A DNA stretch of 64,000 nt, taken from contig CP136062.1 of the NCBI GenBank assembly GCA_032622095.1, forward strand, positions 7,777,710 to 7,841,709, read 5' to 3'. The stretch is from Siphonodentalium dalli. Taxonomy: Eukaryota; Mollusca; Scaphopoda; Gadilida; Siphonodentaliidae. The position numbers and the translations under genes are program-made. Below are positions 44,390 through 57,366 of this stretch, piece after piece (position 1 is the stretch's first letter; each line of letters begins with the position of its first letter). A model generated the notes under the pieces. It worked only from the letters and a program-made list of their open reading frames with translations, was not told the DNA's origin and did not search any database.

Positions 44390-45880
44390 GTATCAACACT
44401 GAATTCCAACACAAAATCGACAGGGATGCGGTCGTGAGAGGGGGTTGAAGAAAACGGAGAATAAGTAGACGACGTTATGTCGTCGCCGATTCCAAGCTGT
44501 GTGGCAAGAATTTGATTTTCCGGCAAACCAAAAACATCCAAAATGATTTTTTTTCCTCTTTAAAACAGTTAAGCTAATCGATACGCATGGTAACACAGAC
44601 ACGATATTTCTCATGGGATCCCAAGAGATCTCACAACGGGATTTATGTCTCGAAATTGACATGGATGCGACCGTGATAGGGGGTTGAAGAAAACGGAGAA
44701 TAAGTAGACGACGCTATGTCGTCGCGTGGCAAGAAATTGATTTCCGGCAAACCAAAAACATCCAAAATTAATTTGTTTTCGTTAAATCAGTTAAGCTAAT
44801 TGACACGATTGGTAACAGACACGATATTTGTCATGGGATCCCAAGAGAGCTCACAACGGGATTTATGTCTCGTAAAAAGGCAATTTACATGTTATAACTC
44901 GATAATAAAAAGACACCCCTAGTTGACATTTTAATATGTTTAGCACCATATACTTCATTTCCGTCGGTTCCATTTGTCAAAGAAGTATTTTATGTAGGTA
45001 TTGCGAACGGAGTGAATCATCTGACATGCGTTGGGGGGAGGGGGTTAAAAGATAGGGAGAAAAGTAGACGAAATTCCATTCTAGGTCGTTCCAGACCATT
45101 CCAGGCTCGGTATCCATAACAAATGAGGCGCGTTAACCTGACTGGTGCTATGCTATCAATATAAGGGATGCATTAGAAATATTCGAGCTGAAATCAAGCA
45201 CAAAATTGACAGGGAAGCGGCCGTGAGAGGGGGGGGGGGTGGAAAAAACGGAGAATAAGTAGACGACGATATGTCGTCGCGTGGCAAGAAATTGATTTTC
45301 CGGCAAACCAAAAACATCCAAAATGATTTTATTTCTCTTTAAATCAGTTAAGCTAATTGACACGCTTGGTAGCAGATACACGATATTTGTCATGGGATCC
45401 CAAGAGAGCTCGCAACGGGATTTCTGTCTCGTAAAAAGGCAATTTACATGTTATAACTCAATAATAAAAAAAACACCCTAGTTGACATTTTAATATGTTT
45501 AGCACTATATACTTCATTTCCACCGGTTCCATTTCTCAAAGTAGTATTTTTAGTATGTATGGCGGACAGGGGGAATCATCTGACATGCGTTGGGGAGGGT
45601 TTGAAAGATAGGGAGAAAAGTAGACGAAATTCCATTCTAGGTCGTTCCAGACCGTTCCAGGCTCGGCATCCATAAAAAATGAGGCGCGTTAACCTGACTA
45701 TGCAAACAATAGAAGGTATGCATTAGGAATATTCGAGCTGAAATGAAACACGACATTGACAGGGATGCGGTCGTGATAGGGGGTTGAAGAAAACGGAGAA
45801 TAAGTAGACGACGATATGTCGCCGCCGATTCCAAGTCATGTGGCAAGAAATTGACTTTCCGCCAAACCAAAAGCATCCAA
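44390..45880. repeat. Tandem repeat, about 550-bp units with a partial 239-bp copy
   Basis: The landmark CGGAGAATAAGTAGACGACG recurs at 44456, 44694, 45249 and 45794, giving spacings of 239, 555 and 545 bp. Units contain TTTCCGGCAAACCAAAAACA and CATGGGATCCCAAGAG. ORFs on both strands repeat with the units and are not genes. Confidence 0.8.
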
Positions 45881-48800
45881 AATCGGTCCAAATTTTTACC
45901 CTTCTCGAAATTGGTCCATACCCCATTTTCACCCCGCCCCCGATAAAAATTGTTGGGGTCGGGGTGTTTCTAGGGGTATTTGGGGCGGGCCATCCACCAT
46001 TAGCGTAAAATCTGTGGAAATCCTTACCATTCTCGAAAATGATCAATCCCCCATTTTCGCCCCTTCGGAGTGGCACCCTCGGGGGGTTAAGGGTGGGGAA
46101 TCGGGTGTTTTTGTGTTGTATTTGAGGCGGGCCACCCACCCATGCCGAAAAATCGGTCGAAATCGTGACCGTTCTCGAAAATGGTCCATTCCCCGTTTTC
46201 ACTCACTCGCTGTGCCATTACCGGAGGTAATTGGTGGCGGTCGGATGTTTTCCGGTGGTATTCGGGACGGGCCACTCAACCATGCCGTCAAATCGGTCGA
46301 AATCCTTATCTTTCTCGAAAATTGTCAATAACCCATGTTTACACCCTAGGGCTAGCACCCCAGTGGTGATTGGTGTGGTCGGAGTGTCTTTAGCGGTATT
46401 TTGAGCGGGCCACCAACCCATACCGTCAAATCGGTCGAAATCCTTACCGTTCTCGAAAATGGTATATACCCCATTTTAATACCCTCGGTGGGTGCGCACC
46501 CTCAGGGGTGGCGGTGGGGTCGGGGTGTTTCTAGGTGGTATTTAGGGCGGCCCACCCACGAAATCCTTATGGTTCTCGAAAATGCTCCATACCCCACCTC
46601 CCCCACTTGCAATTGGTGGCACTCCCGAGGGTGATGCGTAGGGTTCGGGGTGTTTCCGGTGGTATTTAGGGCCGGCCAACTACCCATGCCGTTAAATCGG
46701 TCGAAATTCTTACCGTTCTCGAAAAATGTTTCTTACCCCATTTTCACCCCTCGTGGTGGCACCCCGTTGTGATGGGTGGGGTCCTGGTGTTTCTATGAGG
46801 CCACCCACCCATGCCATCAAATCGGTCGAAATCCTTACCGTTCTAAATATGGTCCATACCCCGTTTTTACCCCCTCGGGGTGGCACACCGGGGGTGATCG
46901 TGGGGGATCCGGGAGTTTCTATGGTATTTTGGGCGGATCAACCACACATGCCTTCAAACCGGTCGAAAAACTTACCCCCGGGAGTGATGGGTGGGGGTCC
47001 GGGAGTTTCTAGGGTATATTATGCGAATCACCCACCCATGCCGTCAAATCGGTCGAAATCCTCACCGTTCTCGAAAATGGTCCATACCCCATTTTCACCT
47101 CGTCGGGTGGCATCCCCGGGGTGATGGGTGGGGTCGGGTGTTAATAGGGGGTTTTTGTGCGGGCCACCCACATACGACGTCAAATCGGTCAAAATTCTTA
47201 CTTTCTAGAAAATTGTCCATACCATATTTTCACCCTTCGGGTGGCACCCCATGGAAGTGATTGGTGGGGTCAGGGTGTTTTTAGTGGGTACTTGGGGCGG
47301 GCCACTCGCCAATGCCGTCAAATGGGTGGAAGTTCTCACCGTTCTCGAAAATGGTCCAAACCCCATTCGGTTCGGTGTATTCCTAGGTGGTATTTGGGGC
47401 GGGCCACCCACTCATGCCATCAAATCGGTCGAAATCCTAATCGTTCTCGAAAGTTGTTCATACCCAATTTTCACCCCTACGGAGTGACACCCCCGGTGTG
47501 ATCGGTCGGGTTCTGGGTGTTTCTAGATGGTATTTGGGGCGGGCCATCCATCCGTGTCGTCCAATCCGTAGTATTTGGGGCCAGCTACCCACATTTTCAC
47601 CCATCGAAGTGGCACCCCCCACCCCGAGTGATGGTGGGAGTATGGTGTGTCTAGCGGTATTTGTGGCGGGCCACACACCCATGCAAGCCGTGATATCGGT
47701 CGAAATCCACACCGTTCTTGCAAATAGTCCGTACCCCATTTCCTACTCCAAGGGTTGCCACCCCGGGGTGATGGGCAGGGATCGGGGTGTTTCTAGGGGT
47801 ATTTGGGGCGGGCCAACCACTAATGCCTTCAAATCGGTCGAAATCCTTTCCATTCTCGAAAATGGTTCATAGCCCATACTCACCCCCTCGAGGTGGCAAC
47901 CCGGGGATGATGGGTGGGTGATTCGGGAGTTTATATTGTATTTTGGTCGTATCACCCACCTATGCCGTCAAAACGGTCGAAAACCTCATTGGGGTGGCAT
48001 CCACGGGGTGATGGTGGGGGTCGGGTGTTTATAGGGGAATTTGTGGCGGGCCACCCACGCATGCCGTCAAATTGGTCTAAATACTTGCCGTTTTCGAAAA
48101 TGGTCCTTACCACATTTTCAACCCCCTTGGGTGGCACCTCGGGGGCGGGAGGGGCGGGTGATGTCCTGGATTTTCTAGGTTATATTAGGCTGATCACCCA
48201 CCCATGCCGTCAAATCGGTCGAAATCCTTACCATTCTCGAAAATTGTCCATACCTCATGTTCACCCCCACGGAGTGGCACCACCGGTGTGATAGGTGGGA
48301 GTCGGGGTGTTTCTAGGTGGTATTTGGGGCGGGCCACCCACCCATGCCGTCAAATCCATACGGCATTTTCACTCCATAGGGGTGATCCCCCCCACCGGAG
48401 TGATGGGTGGGGGTGGGGTTTCTCTAGTGGGTATTTGGGACGGGCCACACACTATGTGGGCGGCACTCCTCGTGGTGATGGGTGGGAGGATCGGTTGTTC
48501 ATATGGGTTATTTGGGGCAAGCCACCGACCCATGCCATCAAATCGGTCGAAATCCTTACTGTTATAAAAAATGGTTCAAACCCCATTTTCACCCCTCGGA
48601 GTTCTCTAAAATGGTCCATATCCAATAGTTACCCTCTCGGTATGGCACCCCCGTGGGTAATGGAGCGAGTTGGGGTGTTTCTATGTGGTATTTGGGGCGG
48701 GCTACCCACATGCAGTCAAATCGGTCGAAATCCCCACCGTTCTCGAAGATGGTCCTTACCCCATTTTACCCCCGTAGGTGAAGGGCGGGTGTCAGGGTGT

Positions 48801-51800
48801 GTATATGGGCTTGTTGTGGCGGGCCACCCACCCATGCCGTCAAATCGATCGAATTCCTTACCTTTCTCGAAAATGGTCCTTACTCCATTTTAACCCCATC
48901 GGGTGTCACCCCTGGGGTGATGGGTGGGGTCTGGATGTTTATCGGGAGTATTTTGGAGGGCCACGCACCCATGCCGTCAAATCGGTTGAAATCCTTACCT
49001 TTCTCGAAACTGGTTCATACCCTATTTTTACCCCCTTGGGGTGTCGGGGTGTTTATGGGTGGTATTTGGGGCCACCCACCCATCCAGTCAAATCGGTCGA
49101 AACCCCTACGGTTCTCGATAATGGTCTATACCCCATGTTTCTATGGGATATTTGGGGCGGGCCACCCACAACATTATCAAATTTGTCTTGGGGAGAGACA
49201 AAAAGAAGTATATATGCATTCATTTGATAGCGTTTGAGATGATACAGTGGGTTTATGAATTGTCCTCGACTTAGTGGCACCATAAGGAACCATTTGTGTG
49301 ACAATATTTGGTCTTATTCGAAAAATCATTGGGCGACGGTCATCATATTGTTTTAGTGGTCAGATGTGAATTGGCCGAAGGGCCCTATTGTAATATTTTG
49401 ACATAAATTGGTCTTTCGAAAAGATATCCTATACTAACACTTCGATTGATTTCCTGTGTTGGTTGGTCCCAAAAATAAAAAAAATCCCACAAAAATTCAA
49501 CTTCGTAATAATAATGACTTATAATATTTAAGTCGATTTGAGTTTGATTATACAATCCCGGATCGACTATGGAAGTTCAACAAATGCGCCGATCGTGGCG
49601 ATGAAAGCCCAGAACGAAAATGGAAGTTGCCATACCTTAACATATTTGTCTTGGTGAGAGACGCAAATCGGTTGAAATCCTTACCTTTCTCGAAACTGGT
49701 CCATACCTCAGTTTAACCCACTCGGTGGCACACCCCGAGGGTGATGGATGGGGGTTCGGGTGTTTCTATGGGGTATTCGGGGTGGGTGGGCCACTCACCC
49801 ATGCCGTCAAATCGGTCGAAATTCCTACGGTTTTCGAAAAGGGTCCATACCCCATTTTCACCCCCACGGGGTGGCACACCCGGGGTGATGGATGGGTGGA
49901 GGGTGTCGGTATGTTTATAGGAGGTATTTGGGGGCACCCACCCATACCGTCAAATCGGTCGAAATCCTTACCGTTCTCGGAAATAGTTTATACCCCATTT
50001 CATCCCTTCGGGTGGCACAACTCTGGGTGATTGGATAGGGATTGGGGTGTTTCTGGGAGGTATATGGGACGGGCCACCCACCCACGCCGTCAAATCGGTC
50101 CAAATCTTTACCGTTTTCGATAATGGTCCATACCCTGAAGTGATTGGAAGGGAGTCGGTTGTTTATGGGGAGTATTTGGGACAGGCCACCCACCCATCCG
50201 TCAAATCGGTCGAAATCCCTACCGTTCTCGAAAATGGTCCATACCCAATTGTTACCCCCTTGGGGTTGCACCCCCGTGGGTAATGGTGTGGGTTGGGGAG
50301 TTTTTATGTGGTATTTGGGGCGGGCCACCCACCCATGCAGTCAAATCGGTCGAAACCCCTACGGTTCTCGAAGATGATCCTTATCCCATTTTCACTCACT
50401 CGGGGTAGCACCCCGTGGGTGAAGGGTGTGGGTCGGGGTGTTTCTCTGGAGTATTTGGGAGGGCCATTCACCCATGCCGTTAAATCGGTTGAAACCCTTA
50501 CCTTTCTCGAAACTGGTCCATACCCCATGTTTACCCCCTCGGGGTGGCACCCCCGGGGTGATGGATGGGTGGGGGGGTCGGGTTGTTTATTTGGGGCCAC
50601 CCACCCATCCAGTCAAATCGGACGAAACCCCTACGGTTCTTGAAAATGGTCTATTCCCAATGTTCACCCACTCGGGGTAGCACACCCGTGGTGAAAAGTG
50701 AAAGGTGGGGGATCGTGGTGTTTCTATGGGGTATTTCGGGCGGGCCACCCACCAGCCTTATCAAATTTGTCTTGGGGAGAGACAGAAAGAAGTATATATG
50801 CATTCATTTGATAGCGTTTGAGGAACCATTTGTTTGACCATATTTGGTCTTATTCCAAAAACATTGGGCGACGGTCATCATAATGTTTTAGTGGTCAGAT
50901 GTGAATTGGCCGAAGGCCCCTATAGTAACATTTTGACATAAATTGGTCTTTCGAAAACATATCCTATACTAACACTTCGAATGACTTCCTGTGTTTGTTG
51001 GTCCCAAAAATAAAAAGATCCCACCCTCACATACCGTCAAATGGGTCGAAATCACTACTGTTCTCGAAAATGGTCCATACCCCATTGTTACCCCATCTGG
51101 GTGGCACCCCCGTGGGTGATGGTGGGGTTGGGGTGTTTCTAGGTGGTGTTTGGGGCGGGCTACCAACCCATGCAGCCAAATCGGTCGAAACCCCTACGGT
51201 TCTCGAAGATGTCCATACCCCATTTTCACGCCCACCCATGCCATTAAATAGATCGAATTCCTTACCTTTCTCGAAAATGGTCCATACTCCATTTTAACCC
51301 CCTCGGGGTGGCACCCCTGGGGTGATGGGTGGGGTCGGGGTGTTTCTATGAGTATTTTGGAGGGCCACCCACCCATGTCGTCAAATCGGTTGAAATCCTT
51401 ACCTTTCTCGTAACTGGTCCATACCCCAGTTTAACCCCATCAGTTGGCACACCCCGAGGGTGATAAATGGGGGTTCGGGTGTTCCTATGGGGTATTTGGG
51501 GTGGGCCACCCACCCATGCCGCCAAACGGTCGAAATCCCTACTGTTCTCGAAAAGGGTCCATACGTGGTGGTACCCCCGGTGGCTACACACCCATGCCAC
51601 CAAATCGGTCGAAATCCTTACCGTTCTAAAAATGGTCCATACCGTTTTTTACCCCCCTCCGGTGACACACCGGGTGTGATGGTGGGGGGTCCAGGAGTTT
51701 CTACTGTATTTTGGGCCGTCAAATCGGTCGAAATCCTCACCGTACTCGAAAAAAGGACCATACTCTATTTTCACCTCATCGGGGTGGCACCCCCGGGGTG

Positions 51801-52385
51801 ATGGGTGATATCGGTGTTTTAGGTGGTATTTGAGGTGGGCCACCCACACATGCCGTCCAATCGGTCTAAATCCTTATCGTTCTCGAAAGTGGTCTTTACC
51901 ACATTTTGGTGGGGATCTGGGAGTTTCTATGGTATTTTGGGCGGATCACCCACCCATACCGTCAAATCTGTCGAAATCCTTACCGTTTTCGAAAATGGTC
52001 CTTACCACATGTTCACCTCGTCGTGGTGGCATCCCCGGGGAGATGGTGGGGGTCGGGTGTTTATAGGGGGTATTTGGGCGGGCCACCCACCCATGACGTA
52101 AAATCGGTCAAAATTCGTACCCTTCGCGAAAATTGTCCATACCATATGTTCACCTTTCGGTGGCACCCCATGGAGGTGATTGGTGGGGGATCAGTGTGTT
52201 TCTATGGAGTACTTGGGCGGCCACTCGCCCATACCGTCAAATGGGTGGAAATTCTCACCGTTCTCGAAAATTCACCCCTTCTGGGTCCCCCCCCAGGGGT
52301 GATAGATGGGTTCGGTGAATTTCTAGGTGGTATTTGGGGCGGGCCACCCACTCATGCCATCAAATCGGTCGAAATCCATAACTCG
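45880..52385. repeat. GC-rich minisatellite array, units of about 125-138 bp
   Basis: Each unit contains GTCAAATCGGTCGAAATCC, TTCTCGAAAATGGTCCATAC, CCCATTTTCACCCC, GGGGTGATGGGTGGGGTC and TATTTGGGGCGGGCCACCC. AATCGGTCGA landmarks at 46291, 46429, 46695 and 46820 give spacings of 138, 2 x 133 and 125 bp. About 45 units are present, many with internal deletions. Two unrelated segments interrupt it (49186-49660 and 50766-51025). All ORFs inside, up to 229 codons at 48204-48893, are repeat translations in changing frames. Confidence 0.9.
49186..51025. repeat. Higher-order duplication within the minisatellite
   Basis: The non-repeat insert starting ATTTGTCTTGGGGAGAGAC at 49181 recurs at 50765, offset by 1,584 bp, with the same following text (GAAGTATATATGCATTC, then GGGCGACGGTCATCAT, then GGTCTTTCGAAAA). 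A short third piece is at about 49648. The repeat block and insert were evidently duplicated together. Confidence 0.85.
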
Positions 52386-54070
52386 GTCAATGATGGTAAA
52401 CAACCAATTAATAAGTATGTTATTGATTAGCCCAATGTGGCGCCAAAATGGACAAAATCGAATAAAATTTACAATTTGTGGAAAATTGAGTAGTTATTCA
52501 TAGAAGAACGAACAAGCCCTCGAATTATACGAGGAAGAATGATTTCAGAACATAAGGGGAGTTTTTAGTTATAGATGTAAGAATTCTCTCTAATGTATCT
52601 CGCGAGAGAGCAAACGAAAACCAGGTCTCATACAACGATTAAATATGGACTTTTTGGGCGCCAAGTAACAGAAGAATAACGCAGTTTTATCTGTACTGTT
52701 TATCTTGAATCGTGTAATATACTTATATGTGTAATTAAACAGTTAAATGCGATCTAATAGGGATGTATTCATTATGTGACCTTTTCTAGAAGCAGAAATG
52801 TATGTAATGAAAACAGTCTCACGAATGTGACCGATAATCATAATCATTTATTTTAAAATCTGCAACACCAAATCTGTCAAAATTTACTACTATATAACAG
52901 TATGAGAGCTATTCGTATGGTACCAGGTAAAATGTGTAGATCATATTGTCCGTATCTTAAATTAGTAGTCATAGTTTCCTCCGGTCAAGTGATTAAACAA
53001 GAATATTTCGCTTGTAGCACACACATACATGGTGGTATACCGTGAAGCAATTTATCAAAATACAAAGGACTACAATAGACTATCTGCAATCAATTTCCAA
53101 CATAACCAAATTTGCCTACATACTCTGGCAGAGAATGTCTTTATACCTTGAAATTAAATGTGCTTAGATGCACTAAGGCCACATATACGCGAAACGTACT
53201 ACCTGTTCTGCAACCGCATCACCGCGTTTACACATTCTCCCTAATGTTACACATATCTGCTGCATACACAACCATAAATAGCAACATTGAGTGAATGTTA
53301 AACGCCGAACTAATAACTTGAAACGCTCATGGCCTGATATTTAGCGCAAGTATGTGGGTGGCAATGGTAATATAATTTCAACAACAAGATACTGAAAACT
53401 AACACTGTGCATTGCGTGGTACATATTCCCGTTGTAAAGTGCCGATTGAAGTAATTGGAAGCAAAATGCCTACAACGAAACCGGTTTGGAAGCAGCATGA
53501 AAATTATTATTCAATAACATGTATAATGTACCGTCTCTTTGATCTAGTGAGATAAGGTACTATTCTGTTGAATAGATGAGTATTTCTTTACAGTATAATC
53601 AGCATTACGACATTATCACGGAGAGTGTTGAAAATTCCGGAAATATAACTAGTATTTACACAGCAAAGGTGTTCACTTCAGTTTCTGCGCTATATTCAAT
53701 AATTAATCATCATATCAAATGTAACTACCACGCACTGTGTGACGAAATATTACTTCGTCTGTTGCATGCCCGAATTAACTGTTTTGGCCCGAATGTTGGA
53801 TGCATTCTAAGCAGGAACCCCGAAAGTAAATCATTGGGTTAACGTCCGTTGCAGTGATCGATAAATCATTCAGATATATCTGTTTTAATTATATGTGTAG
53901 GCCTACCTTTAAAGATATATAACAACATACTTGTAAATTACAAATGTGTATTTTTCGCTTATAAGTGGTTATCCAATATGTTGCTTTCGTCGTAGCATGG
54001 ATTGGAGTTGAGGCCATTTTGATAGCCATCTCATCGCCGCGATTGCATTATTGTGTGTCCTTGTCACTCT
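52386..54070. other. Intergenic sequence, no gene seen
   Basis: AT-rich with short ORFs only (the longest is 88 codons at 53576-53842). No domain or repeat is recognised. Confidence 0.5.
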
Positions 54071-54524
54071 AGGTTACACTGGTGTAAATACTATAGGCAG
54101 CTCTCCCCTGCGGTTGCGGGAGGAGTATAGAGTTTCACAGTTAAAACACTCTGGGCTGTGATTGGTTGCATGAATTAAATGTAAACTGTTGACAACAATT
54201 CAAGGAATCATTCTCCCACAAACTTCATTTGCCAAGAGGCCCATTCATTAAAGGTGAAGTCTGTTGTGGCTGTTTAGAAATTTTAAGTGTGATTGAAAAA
54301 ATGACAATATTTATTTAGTGCGGAACTGACCCTAGTTATGAAAAAACGAAAATTTGAAGTAGATTCCCTGCTAGACGGTGTTGATTTTTTTATTGGGAAA
54401 GTTTCCACAGATGTCAAGCTCACATAATCCGAAGGCAGTTTGAACAGTTTCCATTTGACCTCTGATGCAGATCAACAAACGTTAACATTGAAGCCTATGG
54501 GAAATATTTACACCAGTGTAACCT
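54071..54524. mobile_element. 454-bp MITE-like direct repeat, left copy
   Basis: Begins AGGTTACACTGGTGTAAATA and ends TATTTACACCAGTGTAACCT, so it has its own inverted ends. It is nearly identical in sequence and equal in length to 58555-59008, in the same orientation. Confidence 0.9.
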
Positions 54525-54604
54525 AAAGGTATTTATCCAGTTCCTGATAGCATGTCCCAAATCCAATTTTTAAACACACATTTAAGTCATACAAGTGAAT
54601 AAAC

Positions 54605-55003
54605 ATGGAGGAGAGTCAATTTTATGATTTTTACAATGCGAAATTATCCGAAAAATCGAGATTTGAGGGGTTGTTCGACTGTCGCGTTTGGACAGGTCGG
54701 ACAAGAAAGGACGGTTATGGATATTTATATGTCAAGTTCCCGTCGAGTAATAATTCTGAGCCCGGTCAGCCGAGAAAGGATTGGGGTGTCCACCGAATAG
54801 CATTCGTCATAAAACACAGACTCGCGATGTCTCCACCCGCCTATTACCCTGGCAGCCTCGAACTTAGTCACATATGCCATAGGAAGACATGTGTAAATCC
54901 CGACCACATTGTTATGGAAAGCCATGAACAAAATGTTGAACGACGCCATTGCGAGGGACAGAAATGTTGCACTAGGGCACATAGACCCTTTTGTCTGATT
55001 TGA
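54605..55003 (+). CDS. His-Cys box (I-PpoI-like) His-Me finger nuclease
   Basis: The 132 residues carry a full His-Cys box. After DCRVW (C26) and GYGY (37-40) come VHRIAF, then LSHICHRKTCVNPDH with H89, C91, C96 and H101, then N110, C116, C121/C122, H126 and C130. In I-PpoI the active-site pair is H98 and N119, and the zinc ligands are C41, C100, C105, H110 and C125, C132, H134, C138. The spacings H+2 C+5 C+5 H+9 N+6 C are reproduced exactly; only the last Cys-His spacing differs slightly. A metal-dependent DNA nuclease is therefore likely. The ATG has a good context (AACATGG) and lies 80 bp inside the left repeat. The stop is 20 bp from the stop of the convergent transposase. The frame is intact. 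A role in transposition or in cutting a host target is inference. Confidence 0.85.
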   Translation: MEESQFYDFYNAKLSEKSRFEGLFDCRVWTGRTRKDGYGYLYVKFPSSNNSEPGQPRKDWGVHRIAFVIKHRLAMSPPAYYPGSLELSHICHRKTCVNPDHIVMESHEQNVERRHCEGQKCCTRAHRPFCLI

Positions 55004-55023
55004 GTTAAAGAGAAAGGTACATT

Positions 55024-56799
55024 TCACCTCCTTGGTTTAACCCTTTTCCACTTGGATGACTTAGTGTATGTGTGTTCCTTTAACTGTTTGGGACATGCTT
55101 CAGGTGGAATCATGATATCCTTCTGATAGGCAATTTCCTCACTATGTTTGTCGTAGAGAGCATATAACTTTGCCCTCCTGTCCACTCTTGCCCGTTTGGA
55201 CTTTTTTGTCATTTTATATGATCTCAAGTCATTTCCAGCCTTCTGCACTGCTGCAAGTCTTTTGGACACTTTTGATCTTGGGTGAATCTCACAATCAAGT
55301 TCGTTACACAACACAGATATGGAATTCCCACAGCCTACATTTGTGGAATGGCAAGCTGAATGTGCACTAACATTTCGGGTAAATGTCACATTTTTGGGCA
55401 GAGATACCCGAATTGCTCTGTTGAATGTCTCGGCTTTTTGCGTGTTCATGCCAAGAAAAGTCTTGTCAATCATTTGTGGACACAGTCTGTAGTCAACACA
55501 CTCCGTAAGAATATCCGAACAGTCCGAAGTTTTATTGATCGTAAATTTGGGTCCTAGCACAGTTTCATTTTTAACGATCCAGTTGGATTTTTTCGTTCCC
55601 TTGCACAGATATGAGTATTTTTTACACATAACATGGGAGTTTTGGAAACACTTCACTATTGCTTCTTTCACATTCAGTAAATGTTTCTTCATTCCTTCAG
55701 CGTTGGCTTTGAAATGCTTTCCCGCAGATATCAATTCACCCTGACATCGATCAGAAACGTTCATTGCGAGTTTATTTATCAGTTTTGATTTGCTTTTTAG
55801 GTCAGGTCCAGCGATGAGAGTGGCAGCGTCTTATGGTTTTTGATGAATTTCCGATGGTTTCTCGACACATGAGCTGAGTCCAGTTGATGAGTTGGTCTGG
55901 TCGCTGTTGCTCCTTCGTCATAGAGATCCTCACAGCCTTTGAAGCCCGCTGCATCGGGATCAGTAACAAGGTGACCAATCTCGATATTGCTATTGGTTTT
56001 CATTTCACCAAATGCTGCTTTCGCCCATGTTCTCTCATCGCCGATGCTCTTCTCAAATGGAATCGTTGCGAAACAGTCTTTCCCACATGTGTGATTATCA
56101 CATTTATTCAGGTGTTTGCGTTTCGAACAAAGCTTGTTGTGCACCACAAGTCCAATAATCTCATGTGACGGCGTTAGATTTTCAACAACACTGTATATAA
56201 CTTGAGTGCTTGGTTGAAATGGGTTTCTGCCACACCCAGAATAAATCGGATTATTATAAAGTCCATCTGCCTGTGCGTCGATGATATGTGGACTCTTCTT
56301 TCCGTCAGTTTGTTGTTTATGTATGAGTTTCGAACGTCTTTCTCGGAGATCCTTTTTATTGATTTCCTCAATTTTTGGTAAACTTTTATTTGCTGTGCTC
56401 TGAATTGACTTTTCGGCTGGCGGGGGAATATTAGCACTTGCACATATGCGTCTGAATCCTACTGCTGCAATGGGTGTTTTAGATAATCCGACTGAAAGTC
56501 CAACATTTGGTTTTGCTGGTCTCCTGCCACGGTTCCCTGTTATAATTTCATCATACAGGTTGAAAATTTCAGATCTAAAATCACAACACGTGCAAATCAT
56601 TTTCTCTCTACATCCAATTCCACGAATTTCCTCAGCGTTCATGTCCCAGTATAGGAATCCTGTACACGTGGGTTTATATGCCTTATGTTTTTCGAAGGAA
56701 GAGTTCCACATCATCGCATTTCGGCGTATATTGACCACCCTGTTTGATCCGCATTCGCATTGCCAACCACTGACACATCTCTTGTCTGGGCTATCATTT
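55024..56799 (-). CDS. DDE-type transposase, exon 2 (one frameshift)
   Basis: The exon starts after a TTTTCAG acceptor with NDSPDKRCVSGWQCECG, a Cys-rich block, and stays open to 55797. Counting from the Met at 56738, likely catalytic positions are D159 (ADGLYNN) and D260/D262 (GHLVTDPDAAGF), with a Cys/His cluster (C204, C213, C218, C222) between them. The frame then breaks at a 5-bp tandem duplication (AGGTCAGGTC on +, about 55800-55809). It resumes through 55764-55024 with GMNTQKAETFNRAI (Glu as probable third catalytic residue), CHSTNVGCGNSI and a very basic tail. The layout resembles Mutator/Kolobok-like metazoan transposases, but I cannot name the superfamily. The duplication could be a genuine lesion or an assembly error. 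Confidence 0.75.
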
Positions 56800-57366
56800 C
56801 TGAAAATTAAAAATTAAAATCCTAAATTTTACTCTTTGAACCATATATATTAAAGGTACATACATATCGGTCGAACTGTGAGATATTTTTTTTTCTTTAA
56901 AAACACTGCCTGCTCCAAACAGTCCTTTGAATGAATAGTAAACTAAAGCACTCACAGTGCTGCAATTTAATTTATATATATCTGCATGCAAAGCAATGTT
57001 ATACCTGTGCTGTTTGCAATTAGTGACCCAATTCATATGAACAGAATAAGGGGAGTAACTCTATCTGCAAATTATTAGGCTGAAAACCTGTGTTTTGACT
57101 CAGGGTACAGTTTTCAAATCATTTCCTGCACACAGAGGTATGGGGGCATGTCAAATTAAAAAAAATTGTCATGCAGGAGGACACAGCCAAGATTTTGAAA
57201 AAAGATTTTAAAGTCATACACTTGATTTCAGAAGATCAAATATATGTTTAGTTTATTGATATTATAATGCTGAATTTCATACCCGCCCCCTATTTCTTAT
57301 CTATATGATGAAAAGAACATGCATATACCATTTTTTGTCGCATGGAATATTGTGAGAGATGTTTAC
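56800..57366 (-). other. Intron of the transposase gene (567 bp)
   Basis: On the minus strand it runs from GAAAG|GTAAAC to TTAATTTTCAG|AAATG. Exon 1 leaves AG and exon 2 supplies A, so the codon is Arg and the frame continues. AT-rich. Confidence 0.8.

Noticed and set aside
44390-45880. CRISPR array
   Set aside because: The repeats are long, similar along their whole length and lack short unique spacers. The genome is eukaryotic.
46014-52430. Dozens of ORFs (up to 229 codons) in the GC-rich array
   Set aside because: They occur in all frames and both strands, change frame at every indel, and repeat the minisatellite unit.
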